NCBI GenBank assembly: GCA_032622095.1
Contig: CP136067.1
Span: 121,059,030-121,123,029 of the forward strand
Reading direction: 5' to 3'
Origin: Siphonodentalium dalli
Taxonomy: Eukaryota; Mollusca; Scaphopoda; Gadilida; Siphonodentaliidae
DNA length: 64,000 nt
Every line of letters starts with the position of its first letter. Within the stretch, counting starts at the first letter, position 1. Below are positions 12,401 through 27,400 of this stretch, piece by piece. The notes under the pieces were generated by a model. The model searched no databases. It was not told where the DNA came from and saw nothing but the letters and a program-made list of their open reading frames with translations. The position numbers and the translations under genes were made by a program.

Positions 12401-15400
12401 TAGCAATCGCAAGTCATTAAAATAATGGCGTGATGTCATCGCACGCGCTAAAATTACACGTGTGTCTTACCAATAATTATGAAGCAGTTTTGTGGGTTAA
12501 TTGTGTCATAAAATTTGTTATCCTTTGTTCTTAACTCTATAACAATTTATATATAGAGGATCTCAAACGAGTTACTATTTTATACGGAATTTATCAACCG
12601 AGTTCACTAAATTCGATTTGAGCCGAGGTTTACCGAGGCTCAAATAGAATTTAGTGGACGAGGTTGATAAATTACGTATAAAATAGAACGAGTTTGAGAT
12701 ACTTTTTATCACATGATCATATAATCGCTAAAATTTTATCGAAAACAACAATTAACTGCAGCCAGCGATCATTGTCCCAAAGAGCAGCGTGACGTCATTG
12801 CACGCGACGATATTACACGTGTCTATTACGCTCCAATATTACATCGGAAAATAGTGCTAATCATGTGATAAATATATATATATATTTGTTTATATTCTTT
12901 AACAAGTTTATCAGTTTTTTGTCATCTTTTCTTACATTCTTTAACAATTCTATCATTTTTATCATTGTTTCTTACATTCTTTAACAATTATAAAAATACA
13001 GAATTTGTTAGGCCAATGCATTCTCTTATATATGCGAGGCGACCTATGTAATTGTGTTGTACAAATAAAATATGTCAATCAAATTATCAAACCAGTGCAT
13101 TTCTTTGACAACATATAAATAATTGTCATGTGAAAAATAAAAAAAAAAATAGAAATTATTGACTAGTGTATCCAACACAACTTTGCTATTTTGTTTGTTT
13201 GAATTTTTTTAAGACTGTAATTTTTGCATGTAATGCCTGTAAGTGCTTGGTATACTCACTATTCATTGAAGAGTAGTTCCCTTAGGAAATATTCAGATAA
13301 TAAGTTCAACAAACGACCAGGTCGTTTTCTGAACTTATTTTATAAACATTTCCCACCACTTGTTGCACTTTGCACTGGCTGTCGTCTGCTCATATATCCA
13401 CCCAAATGAATTATATACTATTCACATGTATACTTGTATAAGTGAGAGTGGGAATATATTTAGTAGAGAAAGGGTTATTGTTTGTGTATAAACTCTTGCT
13501 AATACAGGGGGGATTTTTCCGGGCACGTATGCCGGGGTGGGTGGGTGTTCGATGGGAGCAAAATTTTTTCGGCAACTCAAAATATTTTTTCCTGCAAGTC
13601 TTTTTGACTGTTTTTGCAATGAGTTTGGCTTAAAACACATTAGAATGTCAATATTAACTTAATTTTTTGAAAAATTTCATGATGATCAAACAAACAATAT
13701 AGCCTGTAGCCCATGCTAATGGATTTAATTTTGAAATCTAAGATGGCCGCTGGCAGCCATGTTTTTTGGCCGAATGACCCCAAAATGACTCGTTCCAATT
13801 TACATGTCAATGTTAACATCCATGACAAATAGTATGCAAAGAAATTTATATACAGCCGTTTATATTGAATTTCCCCCCGCAAATCTCTGTTTTAGTGTTA
13901 AAAGGGGGGTGGGTGTCCAAAAATGGTCGCGAAAAACTGCCGAAAACGGAAACAATTTTGGACGCGGGGGTGGGTGGGTCCCAAAAAGGGTCGAAAGGAA
14001 AAAAATCAGCATACATGCCTGAAACTGTTTTCCGACCCCCCCCCCCCCGGCTAATATGCGAAATACTTACGTAGAACGTTTCTGTTGATGAGGAAGTAAT
14101 ATGTGTTGCCCAGAATAATATAGCCCATACTAAGAACACGAATACCGTGTAAACATTGAATGGTGTGTTCGTTTGGCTTGGTGCTGGTGGTCCGCCTCAT
14201 GTTCACCGGTAGCGAGAAAATTAAAAGAATTCGGTCTAGCAAGCCTGGAAGTACAAGACACATAATAGATTAACACATTCTCTACATGTAAAAAAAAAAT
14301 TCATGAATATGTCACAGACGGCCCCAACAGCATTCAAGGAAAATTACATAAATTCCTAGAACATATTTAAGTTCGCGAAATTTCATTTCTACCTCCCCCC
14401 ACCTTGGGTTGGAAGTTTCCAATTGGTAAATCAACCTCTCCAAAAGTGGAAATTCCATGCGCCTGACACAGCATTTGTCGGTATTTTACATGCATGCACA
14501 ACAATAGGTTGAAATTGTTCTCATTGTTTGATTTTCCAACCAGTAATTAATGAGGAATTTGCCAATTTTGTTGAGTGAAAAGGCAACGAGTTGGAGATTT
14601 CCATGGAATTATTCTTCGACAGGGAGGTTGAGTGGCAAATTGTTCTTCGGCTGCAAACCCTCCAACGGAGAAGCAAGTTAGCATTTTGGGGGGATGAAAA
14701 TGAAAATATTGCCTCCCCGGGGAGCAATATTGCATCTCGACTTTTAGAGTGTGCAGCCATAGATGGGGGTTAGGTTGGTAAATTCACAAAGTTCAATGTA
14801 TCAGGTGAAGTTTGACGGGAATTCCAAGGTGGATACCCAACGGAGCCGCCCATAGCCACGTTCCTGCACATAAATCCTATCTCGATTCACAATTAGTTTT
14901 CATGAGGCATAATCAGGCCAGAGAATATGGTTCCGGGCGTATATGCAGAATGAGGTCCCGATAGAGTGGAATTAGTGACGCTACCCCGCACATGCAGCGG
15001 GTTATATTCACCAAATTCACCCTCTGTGGACCTCATTCTCTGCATGCTCTCGTTTGCTGTGGGAGACCTGCACTCAGATTTAAGTTCCCAGATCGTGAAT
15101 ATTGTGATGTGCACCCATTGGGAACCTCGATTATGCAATTTTGTCGTCTGCCAATTTGGGGATATAAATTAAAAAAGTAAATGTCCATAGAAACTAAAAA
15201 CAAAATTGTTAATTTGATACAAGATAAAAGATACAAGAGTTTAGTGTGCCTGTCATTTGCAGAATGAGGTCCACAGAGGGTGAATTTATTGACGCTATCC
15301 CGCTTAGGCCTCATCTTCTCTGGAAATGTTCTTCATTATCAAATTTCTATTCAAACTTCTTCACATAAATTCTATTTCTTTTTTTAGTTTAGTTTCTCTA

Positions 15401-18400
15401 TATCCCCAAATTGGCAGACGACACAATGCATAATCGTTAAAGTTATTACTACGACTGCAAATCGTTAAACGAGTTGTGAAAGTCGTTAATACGACTTGCA
15501 AGTCGTTATAACGAGTTGCTGGAAGCCGTTAAATTCTGTATTTGTATATTTGGGGGTGCGGTGGTGTTTCGGATGTCCCTAATGCGCTTTCGTACTTACT
15601 AGTATAGTAGTAGGATATTTGAGTGACTCCGGTTCATCAGCCGGTGTATAGATGAGTGACTCCGGTTCATCAGCCGGTGCATAGATGTGTAAATCTGGAG
15701 TTTCGTACTTACTAGTAGTAGTAGGATATTTGAGTGACTCAGGTTCATCAGCCGGTGTATAGATGTGTAAATCCGGAGTTTCCACACTCTTATCCGCGAT
15801 CGTCGGGTCAATTTTCTCAATTCCATTCACCGACGTCATCATCATCGTATTGCGCTTTCTGCGTTCTCGAATCTTCCTCGTGTAGTAATATATGGTTGAT
15901 ACCAACGTCAGGAAGAGAATCAGTGAGAAAACAAACCTGCAAAAATATTAAAGGTACTCAATCCGATCAGACGTTCCCCATATCATCAAGTTACAACAAC
16001 AACAACAACAACAATATTTCTTCAAAATATACGCTTTTGTTATCAGAATCGATTAATTACAACAAAATAATGCTAACCGCTGTCAACTATGGTACAACAT
16101 TTCCCAAAACGTTTTATTTAGCCACATGTTGTTCAGCGAAATTTGGCCGTACTACCATTTGATTTTAGAGTTATCAATCTTCATCTCCAATTTTGTCCGA
16201 GAATATCGCAGTTTGACGACTCTTTTCTGGGCCACAAATAATTAAACATTTCGAGAAATAACAAATTTCAAAAATCGATATCTGATCACTTTGACCTTTG
16301 ATGGGTGGGTTCATCGACTCGTATCAAATAATTGTCACCCCCGAAGCCAAAGAAATAGTCATTTTGGAGCGTTAATTCGGATTATGCATCTTTAATACAA
16401 TATAGATACAAGCACCCGTTAACCCATTATATAGTAAATGGATTATCCCACCCAGTCATAACAGTATACTTTGGAATGAACAATTATTCACGTGGAGGGA
16501 TGTCCGGGGGAAGCAGACGACAGATAATACAAGTACAGAAGGAGTTCTATTTATTGGAAGGAAATGTTCGAATGATAATTCAACAAATGACCTATGGTCT
16601 CTTGTTGAACTTATAGTCTGAACAACTACTCGTCAATGAGTATTTAGTATAGAGAGGGCTAAGTGGCAGACGCACGTTTTGCAGGTAATAGTTGTATCCA
16701 ATTTTCAACAAATAAAGAATTTCTCTTGATCTCTCTGGTGAAAAATCTTTAATTCCACACATCCTCATCTTCATTGTATATTGAATCTAAACAATTATCA
16801 AGAGAGGACACAAAATTGGAGTTTAATACATTTGAGAGGTTGAAACAATTATTTTCTTTTTGTCCCTTTAGGAAAACCAAGAACTGATAAAATATTTAAT
16901 AAGTTTAAACAACAATTCAATCACCAGGTCTCTTATTATCTTGGCTCTATTATGTTGAATTTAAAGACGCATAATCCGAATTAACGTTCGCAAATTACTA
17001 TTTACTTGGTTTCGGGGGTAATAGATATTTGATTTCAGTCGAGGAACTCACCCATCAAAGCTCAGAGTGATCAGATATCGATGTTTGAAATATTTTATTT
17101 TTCACCACTGATAACTTTAAGTGGCTCAGTAAACAATTGACGAGAAGACGGTCTCGGACCAAATTGCGGATGAAGATGGATAACTCTAAAATCAAGTGGC
17201 TTTTTTGTGTCAGATATTTGACAAACCGTCAATATTTCGTTGAACAAAATGTTGATAACAGGTGTTGGGCAATTTTGTACTATATTTGAATGTGGTTGCC
17301 ATTATTTTTGGGCAATTACTCGATTCTGATAACTGAAGAGGAATTTCCAAAAAAATTGTTGTTGTTGTTTTTTTTTGCTGGAATCTGATGATATGGGGAC
17401 CATCGAATCGGATTAAGTACCTTTAATTTTTTAATTGCATGATATAACATCATACCCCACATATCATAACAAGCGGACGTACCCGGTGCTGCACGGGTAA
17501 ACTGTCAAAAGTAAACAGATAAATTTCAATAAATTAATGTAGACGCATGTTAACCCTTTACCCAACAGAACGGCCCTGTGCCAATGCATTCTCTTATATA
17601 TGCGAGTCGACCATAGGTCGCCTCGCATATATAAGAGAATGCATTGGCTTAACACATTAAAAATTCTAAAATTGTTAAAGAATGTAAGAAAAAATGGTAA
17701 AAAGTGTTAAAAAATTTTTTTTAGGCCAATGCATTCTCTTATATATGCGAGGCGACCTATGGTCGACTCGCATATATAAGAGAATGCATTGGCACAGGGC
17801 ATAACTGTAACTATCACAATGTGGTCAAGGAGCCGGTTCCAATGATATCCATATTTGTATGGTTCTATTGAGACAGACCCAAGATATTTTAGGCTGTTGA
17901 AGCTTTATTTGGCCGGTTTTGGCCGGTTTGTTGGGTAAAGGGTTAACTCCCGTAGAGATCATATTCCACCAGTACAACACCTGGAAATTTTTTAAGCTTG
18001 ACATGGAACTTTATAAAGTCAAAAAAATAACGCGGGGAATATATTTCTTAGTTATTATCTGTTTCTTGATAATGTACGTGAATGTAGGTGAAGGTCCCAC
18101 TCGAAATTGCATGATTTAAGTGACTTTGTCAGCGATTTTGCTTTGTGTCGCTTACAATATTGTGGAATTTCTCTTCTCCTTGGTGTTCTCCTGGGCAATT
18201 ATTTCAATGTGTATTGCTATATCGGCTCACACAAGTCACAGAAAAGCATGCAATCTCGAGCTGGGATCACCCCCTGTAATGTGAAGTAGATTACTTTGGA
18301 ACGAGTATTAACAAAGAAATATGTTCCCTGCTGCCTTGATGTTCAATGTTATAAAGTTCCCTGTCAAAGCTTCAAACAGTTCCCAGGTAATTCAATGTTT

Positions 18401-21400
18401 ATTGCGATATCAGCTCATAAAAGTCGCAAAAAGCATGCAATCTCGAGCTGGGACCACCCCCTACTGTGAAGTAGATTATTGAGGAACAAGTATTGACAAA
18501 TAAATATATCATCTGCATGTTTTGGTCAATGTTATAAAGTTCCCTGTTAGAATAGTTCAGAGGATCAAAGATTTTTTCCAGGTTTTTTACTGGTGGAATA
18601 TATATGATCTCTACGGGCGTTATAGCCAGAGTATAGATATTAATGACATGATCTAATAAGGAACATACATCGAGAGAGTACGATCGCACTTCTTTTGTCG
18701 TTTGATTTGGATAAGCTTCTCTATTCTTAGGTGGTATCTCGACATAGTATCTAGATTACATAAAGAGCATGTCGATAAGGCATATAAGCAAAACTATAAA
18801 GAGCGTACTTGTCCTTCTTTGTTCCGATAAGGTCAAAGATAAAGAGCATTAGCGTCGTTTCTGTTTATGTATTTTGACTCCGCACAGATAAGAGCGTTCA
18901 AGTCGTGGTTTGTCCCGATGTGGTCAAGATAAATAGACAACAGTTAACTGTTCCGAGGAGCGTACGTAATACATGTGGGTCGCCGGCAGCCATATGAATT
19001 ATACTATTTGCATGATTAAATCCTTTGGCACATCCTCTAGACCACATTCCTCATCCGATCATCACCAAACTTCATATGGATCTTCGGGGTGACCGAAATT
19101 TGATGACAAACATTTCTGCCAGCAGCCATCTTGGAATTTACTCTTTGTATGACTAAATCATTCGGCACATCCTACAGGCCACAACTCTCATCCGATGATT
19201 ACCAAACTTCGTATGGATCTTCGGGTGACCTCTAGATGCGAAACTCCTAATTTGACAGAAATCTGTTTTAAAAAACTTGGACCACCAGCACGACAGCAGC
19301 CATCTTGGATTTCAAATTTGAATCCATCGGCACACACCACAGCCCGCATTTATTGGAGAATTGATTTGAAAATTTACAGGCATGTTTAGAATCACCTCTA
19401 GATGGGTCGGAGCTATAAAATTTAACAATTTTCGATGAAAAACATGGCCACTGGCAGCCATCTTGGATTTTACTCTTTGCATTACTAAATCCTTTAGCGC
19501 ACCATACTGATCATCGCTCATCCGATCATCAGCAAACTTCATATGGATCCTCGGGGTTACCTCTGGTCTAGCTTCCTTCTTCTTTGTCATTCTTAAAATT
19601 AACTCACTACTCCCCAAGTTGAGCTACAGTGCCATTGACACTTTCATTTACATAAGTTCTTGGTACCGACAAACAGCAACCTTTTACGCATTGTTCATGA
19701 CCCATATTAAATGGGTTTATAATTTAGAATGACTAGACAGTTCTTTTATAATATGTCACAATAATCGCTTGTGCCAAATTTCAAAAAGAAATTCCAGACA
19801 GATTTTGAGAAAACAATTTTCAAATATCAGGATTTTTTGGCAAAACGTGCGTCTGACTCTTAATGCATGTATGTACGTTTTGGCTAAATTGTCAGATTTT
19901 TCAAAATGCAATTCAGTTCTCGAAACTATTTGAAAATGCTTTTCAATATGGGCAATCTCCTGAAAATGACAAAACTATAAGAAATGCAAACAAAATGGCC
20001 CTTTAAAAAAAAAAAAACGTTCTCGTAGTCAAATATAAATTTTATATAGCCTTGGTCACATGGCATTTATTTCTAAACAGTATTCAACGACGTGCAACTC
20101 ACATTGCTACAATAGCCTTTGGATCCTGCTTCAATGGACCATATGGTTGTTGGCAGTGAACACTTGTCACCGGAAATCCAAATTCCTCGACTGAAAGAAA
20201 AGCAGAATTAGTAACCATGCCGGTGGCGCCTCTCTACTTGTAAACACGGGGTATGATTCTATTTTTGAAAACAAACTGTGGTCTAGCTCTATGATTCTGC
20301 TAGATGTATTATTGATCAAAACCTCATCGAATAGTAGTTCAGAGAGATAATTCACATATATTCTTGAACAAAATACAATCTTAGCCGAGTTCCGAATTTT
20401 GGGGTAAATTTGATTTTAATTCAGTAAAAAAAAAATCACTTATCGATATATTGTTTGAAACTTTGGAGCTATGTGTATGCTTGGGACAATCGTCCATTGA
20501 CGAGTTTTGATAGCGAGAACCCTAAATTCCTATCCAGTAAATCGAATAAACACACATTTGCAAGCATCGTACGGAGAAAAGGTAAACCATGCACACTGTG
20601 GGCATGCAGCAGAAAACCGCGCTGCGGACAAACGTCATGGACGCCCGTTGCGGAATTTACTCGACCCCAGTGGAGTGTCACATGAAATGGTCAATATGAT
20701 CCTACTTAAAGGGGTACTGTGCACGAAATCCGACCTTTTATAGGACCATCTTCTTTTATACTCAACATAATATATCAATGTGGGGGATCTGTTCCTCGAA
20801 AACTCATTCCGCCCGAGTAAAATTCCGAGCAAAGATCCGATTCCGCGTAAGATTTGCTCGATTTTACTAGTTACTGTTTACTAGCTGGTGTATTTTGAAA
20901 CTTATGTGATGACATATTCAAAAGACAAGACTTGTTTCCAAGGTATTTTACTCTTCACGTACTTATTCTTTAGTCACATAAACAGCACGATGATCCAAAT
21001 TACAAGGGTTTGAGAACTTTGCTCACTCAAATCCACAAACAAAGAAGAAAAGTATTGTGTTCAAAATGTCAATTTTGAAGCGAAAGAGATAATGTTTTGG
21101 AGAACAAATTGCTTATGTTTATCCGAGGAAGCATCCCATCGTTACTTTAAACAATAAAGTTGATCAAAATACGCGATTTTAGCCTGACGTAATGACTTGA
21201 AAGTAATACTACCATACCTTCCGATTCTGTTTTCGGAGTGTTCCGATTCACGACACGCACATTTTCAGCGTTCCGATTCCTGACATGGATAAATGTTGAC
21301 AGCAATCCAGCTAACTGCTTCATTTTTCTGGCTCCACGGCCGTTCTATATGCCGGAATTTATCCTATAGTGATTGACTAAGTACTACGAATTAGTATCTT

Positions 21401-24400
21401 AAGTTTGCGGACAGAGTATATTGGCTTACGTTTCCTGTCTGGAAACAACTTGCCTGAAAACAACCTCGCCTATGGCTCGGTTGCCTTGGCTCGGTTTAAT
21501 ACGAATACCAGAATCTTGGTAATTTATAATTTTAATATACTAAAGTACATTCAAATACTCTTTTCTTGAAAATACATGTTAGTAATTGCTGGAGCCCAAA
21601 TATTGTTCATCTGAGGGGAAATTGGAACCATAAAGACTGAATAGACAACTGTCTCGACGTGGGTTACACTGACTCATCAAATTCCTAAGTGCTGGTCTAT
21701 TGTCTTCTGGCTTGACCAATCAGTGTGACTGAACGTGGAGACAAAGGAATCCAGTTTATCAGGTTCCAAGTTCTCAACAGAGAGATTGATTCTCTTCCAC
21801 GCAAGCTTAGATTATAGATGAAATGTATTTTAGCACCGTGACTGCTCGTTTACATGTTTACTTGTAATGTTAATAAATCTCATCATGTCTAAGAATTCTT
21901 ACTTAGTGAAAAGGAAACCTGGGAGTGCCACATTTGATTGCATGCCCTTTAATATTGTCGTCATCATTTTGATGACAAAAGATAAGGGCCGCCCAATGGA
22001 GACGTTTATCTGGACGTTTCTAGTCGAAATCCGAAGAGCATCGCTCGGGCGACAATTGGACATACAGGGTGGGAATCGGAGCGAAAATATAATCACCGTT
22101 TTCAAAATTGTGCTGGCTTATTTTGGCAACAAACTGATCGGGGAAGATGTCCCGGTTGAAGCTAGATATAAACATTAACACAATATATATGTTATTAAGC
22201 TTATATCTGTGATTTTAAGTTTTTCGGCTGGTAAATTTGAAAATTGCTCGGTCGAAAAGCGGAATAACTCATAACGGAATCGGTATTTGCTCGGGTGGAA
22301 TGGGTTTTCGAGGAACAGATCCTCCATAGTGGAATATATGCAACAAATGAATGATATTTGATCCATGTTGTTTGTATTTTACACTCATCCCTGGCTCAAA
22401 TTCATTCATGTGTTGCAAATATTCTGTTGAGTATATAAAGAAATGGTCCCATAAATGGCCGGGTTTAGTGTACAGTACCCCTTTAATTCAATGCATCATA
22501 TTTTGTTGTGAATGGAGATTTACAATGTAACTTCCTCAAATATCTATATCAATGTTCCAGTTGACAATATTGGCCAAATTCATCAAACGTATGCGCTCAA
22601 CTTTGAGCAGAAAACACACAAAATAGAAACAAGGAAGCTTATTCTCCATTCTCACAATGCATCGAACATTTCGTCACTTTATGGAGCCTTTTTCATCCAA
22701 CTGTTGACATTTGGTTGAAGCTGGGTTCATTAATCACCATATGAACCCGAACTTATTCCCGAAAAAAAATTAATTCCAAATTTTCCTCAAAACAAATTCA
22801 TGCACCCGGTCTCAGTTTCGTGATTGGCTTTGAATTATATTTACACTCATGGGACATACTGGTATCTTCAATCAAAATTTGAAGATGCCAACATCGCGGA
22901 AATGTTTTAGTTATAGAACTGGGCACGTAAACATCAAGAGATTGTATCATTCCGTGTGTGTGGCGGGTAAATCAGTCCAATGGTAGCTGAACTATATTAT
23001 GTCGATAACCTTTACATAACATCAGAGAATGAATTGTTTCGAAATTATAGTGATTGCATATAATGGGTTACATTTCAGAATTCGGTGTCGATTATGAAAC
23101 CGGTCCAAACTGTTGCACGGACCTTATTTTGAAAACAGAGCACAACCGTTACGCTACTGACAGTAAGTGAGTAAGTACGAAAGTGATGCTTTATTCTCAG
23201 ACAGTATTATCACACACACAAACCGTCATTGCCTGATGATGCTTGACGTGGGCCTGATTTTAGTGTGCTCTGAGGGTGAATTTAGTGATGCTATCCCGCG
23301 TCTGGGGACCTCATTCTGCTTATGCCTCGTCTTCTATGGAAAGTTTATTTTTATTATTAAATTTCTATAGAAACTTCTTCACATAGATTTTATTTCTTTT
23401 TTAGTTTAGTTTCTCTATATCCCCAAATTGGCAGACGGCACAATTCATAAACGAGTTGCCCAATGGGTGAACATCGCAATATTCACCAATTGGGAACTTC
23501 AATCTGAGTCTATGTCTCCCATAGCAGAGGAGGACATGCAGAATAAGGTCCCCAGGGGTGAATTTGATGATGCTAGACCGCTATACGGGATAGCGTCAAT
23601 AAATTCACCCTCTGTGGACCTCATTTTGCAAAGACAGGCACACTGAACTCAGACTTGGCTTGACTTGACGTGCGACTTTTCCCGATATGAGGAACGCAAC
23701 TATCTGCACTTTAACTTCGCCGTATAGGGATCCGGCTAATGTATGTCAATTGTGTGTAAATAGAAGATCGGACCATGCAAAGTGAGACATATTTACCTGC
23801 ACCATTTATCAGTGTCTTTATCTCTTCTTCAGTGCAGACATTAGGTAGGCAGGTGTCAAACTGCACTTGGTGACCTCCGGGTAGCTATAAACAAACATAA
23901 TAATTCTATATGGATAGGTGAGATAACATTATTACAATATGAGTGTCATTTCACGTCAACAATAAATAGACACAGACTGGTAATTAACAGTTAACCGATA
24001 TACAACTTACCCAAGGACGTTAACCTTTCTCCGATTGTCGTTGACTTGAAACATATTTTATTTGTATAATATGCAAAAGGGATTGAGGCACAAGTTTTTA
24101 CAACTTACGAAGCCCCTCTCCCGATACAATAATATAACATACATGTGATCAAGATGACGGTATATAAACGTATTTACATGATGATCAGTTTAGAGATATA
24201 TAATTTGTATTGCCTTCCCGAGGTTGTGTAGATTTGTGTTTAAAACAATGAGGCTACATTGTGAATATGTGGCACGATAAACGAGCGCTAATATAATCTA
24301 TTGGTGTACGTATGTTCGGAGGTTAGGACAAAATAATAATAGTAGACAGTCATGAACTAGGTTTTAGTTTTTGTAGCGCTCTGGAAGGCAGTACCGACAA

Positions 24401-27400
24401 TTGATAAGAACGTGCATGTTTGTGTGGGAGGTTGGTCCATTTGTCACATGCTTTGTGAGATAACTGCCACATAAAAAATTGAAATTTCGGATTGTCGTTT
24501 ATACCTTCGATATTAGATTGAATTAATAATGCAATTATAATACTGCTTTTAAGATCTGATTCAAACAAATTATACAAATGCCAAAATAGAAATCTTTACT
24601 GTCAGAAATAGAAGTAAAATCTACATGTCCATCATGGTAAACTTAGACCAAAATATATTTGTCCTACAATTTGTCAGTTATGAAATAAAATATGTGTTGT
24701 TGAAAATCTGTGTTTCAAAGAGCATTTGTTAATGTGCTGATATATTATAATGTTTATTTTTGTTATTCATTATTTGAATTTCAACCCCTTTCTACCCCAG
24801 CACCTAGCGCGAACGCCTTGTTGGTTGAACTATCTAGTGTTGGACTGCGAGCTTTATATTTCTCCGATCGTGGATTAATCATTCGATATTAGAGTAAATG
24901 AATTTATAATCCAGACCAAATTATTTGTTTCAGACACATTGCTTTCCAGAAAACAGAGTAGTTATGTGCTGTTATTTTCTAATGTTTATATTCATGATTT
25001 GATCGGAATTTTAACACCTTTCTAATCACCGTTTTTCCTTTGTTCAAATTTTTTTCAAATTTCAATGGGTTTTTGTAGATCACGACTGTGCGCGATCAGC
25101 ATATTTATTAACAATCTATTATTGGACCGCTCCCAAAATGACAATGCGGAGAGCCGAGATAAGACAGCAAACATGTCTCTTCACTTGCATCGGGACAGCG
25201 CCTTCCGCCAACGAGAAGACGGCCTCGGACCAAATTGGGGATGAAGTTGGATAACTCTAAAATCAAGTGGCTTTAAGACAGTCAGTGTGCGTTTTATTTC
25301 GGCCAATTTGGCCGGTTACTTCATGTCTGTTTTTCATCTGACGTGTGTGTCGAATAAATGATGTGGAGGATTTATGTAAATGTTAGCCCAAACTACATTT
25401 CCAAGTAACGATGGTTTTGTTGTTTATTTTGAGGAATAATACCGCGTCAGATGAATTCAGCCCAAATATGTTAACAGTTGTCGTGTAAAACATTCGGCAG
25501 TAGGTTAGCGTTATTTAGTATTTGTGGATGTCCTTTAACATGGGGAAAATAGACTACTGCGCTTGAACGAGCATGTGAATTTGTCGTTTTTAATGTATAG
25601 CAACTTGATAATCAATAACAGAGGCATTCTCTGTCAAATATGGTCGCTCTATTTACGGTATTAATTGCGGAACTTTCTAAAGTAAACTACGCGTAAACGG
25701 ATACATACGGTAAATTATAGAAGGTGTCGGAATCGGCCTAATCGCCCCAGGGCCAACTCGCCCCAGTCGACGTGTGTCAATTCGGTACCTACTATAACAT
25801 GTACCCGAGGATGAGTCTGGCTCGGAATAAAATATGTATACGGGTGTTATATAGCGTTTTGTCCGTTGTTTCTCAATGAATATTAATGAAATTTGGTGTA
25901 TATGTCCGGGCTGGGACATGGAATACAACAACGTTCGAATTGTTTTTAAATTTACAAATTTGTTGATTTTATTCATTTTTTTTTTCGTTCTGAAAACACA
26001 CTATAAAGTGTATATAATATAATAACGAACACGAGACATACATAATTTATAAACTGTTAACAAAAGATATCAAATTCAATACATGACAAAGATGACTCAG
26101 TGGAGTTTATAAAGTGAACATAAAAACATTGAGGTAAGAATCTTTTTAAGGAATGCAACTTTATTTAATGATAATAAACACATAAATTAAAATAACAAAC
26201 ATGAGACATACATAATTTATAAACTGTTAACAAAAGATATCAAACTCAATACATGACAAAGATGACTCAGTGAAGTTTATAAAGTGAACATAAAAATATT
26301 AAGGTAAGAATCTTTTTAAGCATTACCAAACCGTTTAGCACAGACCACAGTCCACTTCACTCATCCGATCATCACCAAACTTCATATGTATCTTGATATT
26401 GATCTATCAGATGAGAGCCATCAAATATTTTTTTAATTTCATAGGAAAAAATGGTCGCCAGCGGCCATATTGCATTTACGTTATATGTTATCGCGTTATG
26501 TCGATATCTAGTATTACTTAGAAATTTCACCTTTCCAGATTCATAATTGCTCCATTGACTGTAACAGATGAAATTATTCCCCTCTTCGGATAGAGTGTCA
26601 CTGAAAATTTATTTTGTCAGACTGTCTGTATAATCACTGATTATATATGGCAATATTCTGTAATAAGATGTAGCACTATTTTATTTTATATTTACACGCA
26701 GTGCTGTTTTTATACAACAATTCTAATCCCCCCTAGATCATCATGTGATCGACCATACATCGCGCGAGGACCTGGTTGAATTAAGGGGGGTTTTATGGAT
26801 CACTTCTGTCCTCAAGCTAGATTATACTTATGACATTTAATGGCATGTTTCTAACGTGGAGGGTTAGATGTGCTTGAGAAACCACCACTCTTTAATTCAC
26901 ACCAAGTTCTCAGCTGTCATGAACCCATAGCCATGATATATGGTTTATTTTATGTATACTAGTAATATAGTTATTTTCAGTACCTTTATATACCAGTACT
27001 GTGTATAACAATGCATATAAATTAATCCATGTATACATGTATATTGATTCAACGGATTCAGTGGTTTTGTCCATCAGTCTATCAAATTTGCGGGGAAAAC
27101 ATGGCCACAAGCAGTACACCCTGCTAAATTTCGAATTTGAATCAATTGGCGCACCCTGCCGCCAGCTTTTATTGGAGAACTTTTTCTCATGTGGATATTT
27201 TGGGTCACCGCTAGATGTGAGCCATATTTTGTTCTCAAACTGTCCTTGTGAAGACATCACTGCCAGCGGTGATCTTCAATTTTACTATTTTTATGGCTAA
27301 ATAATTTGGTTGATCCTACAGACGACACCCCTTGTCCGATCGTCACCAGATTCCACAATGATCTTCTGGATAACCAGCGTGAGAGTAATCTAATTTTCCC

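Noticed and set aside
15579-15599. Extension of exon 5 to the stop at 15579
   Set aside because: It would end the protein in the cytoplasmic loop before the acyltransferase domain, whereas the donor at 15713 splices in phase to exon 6.
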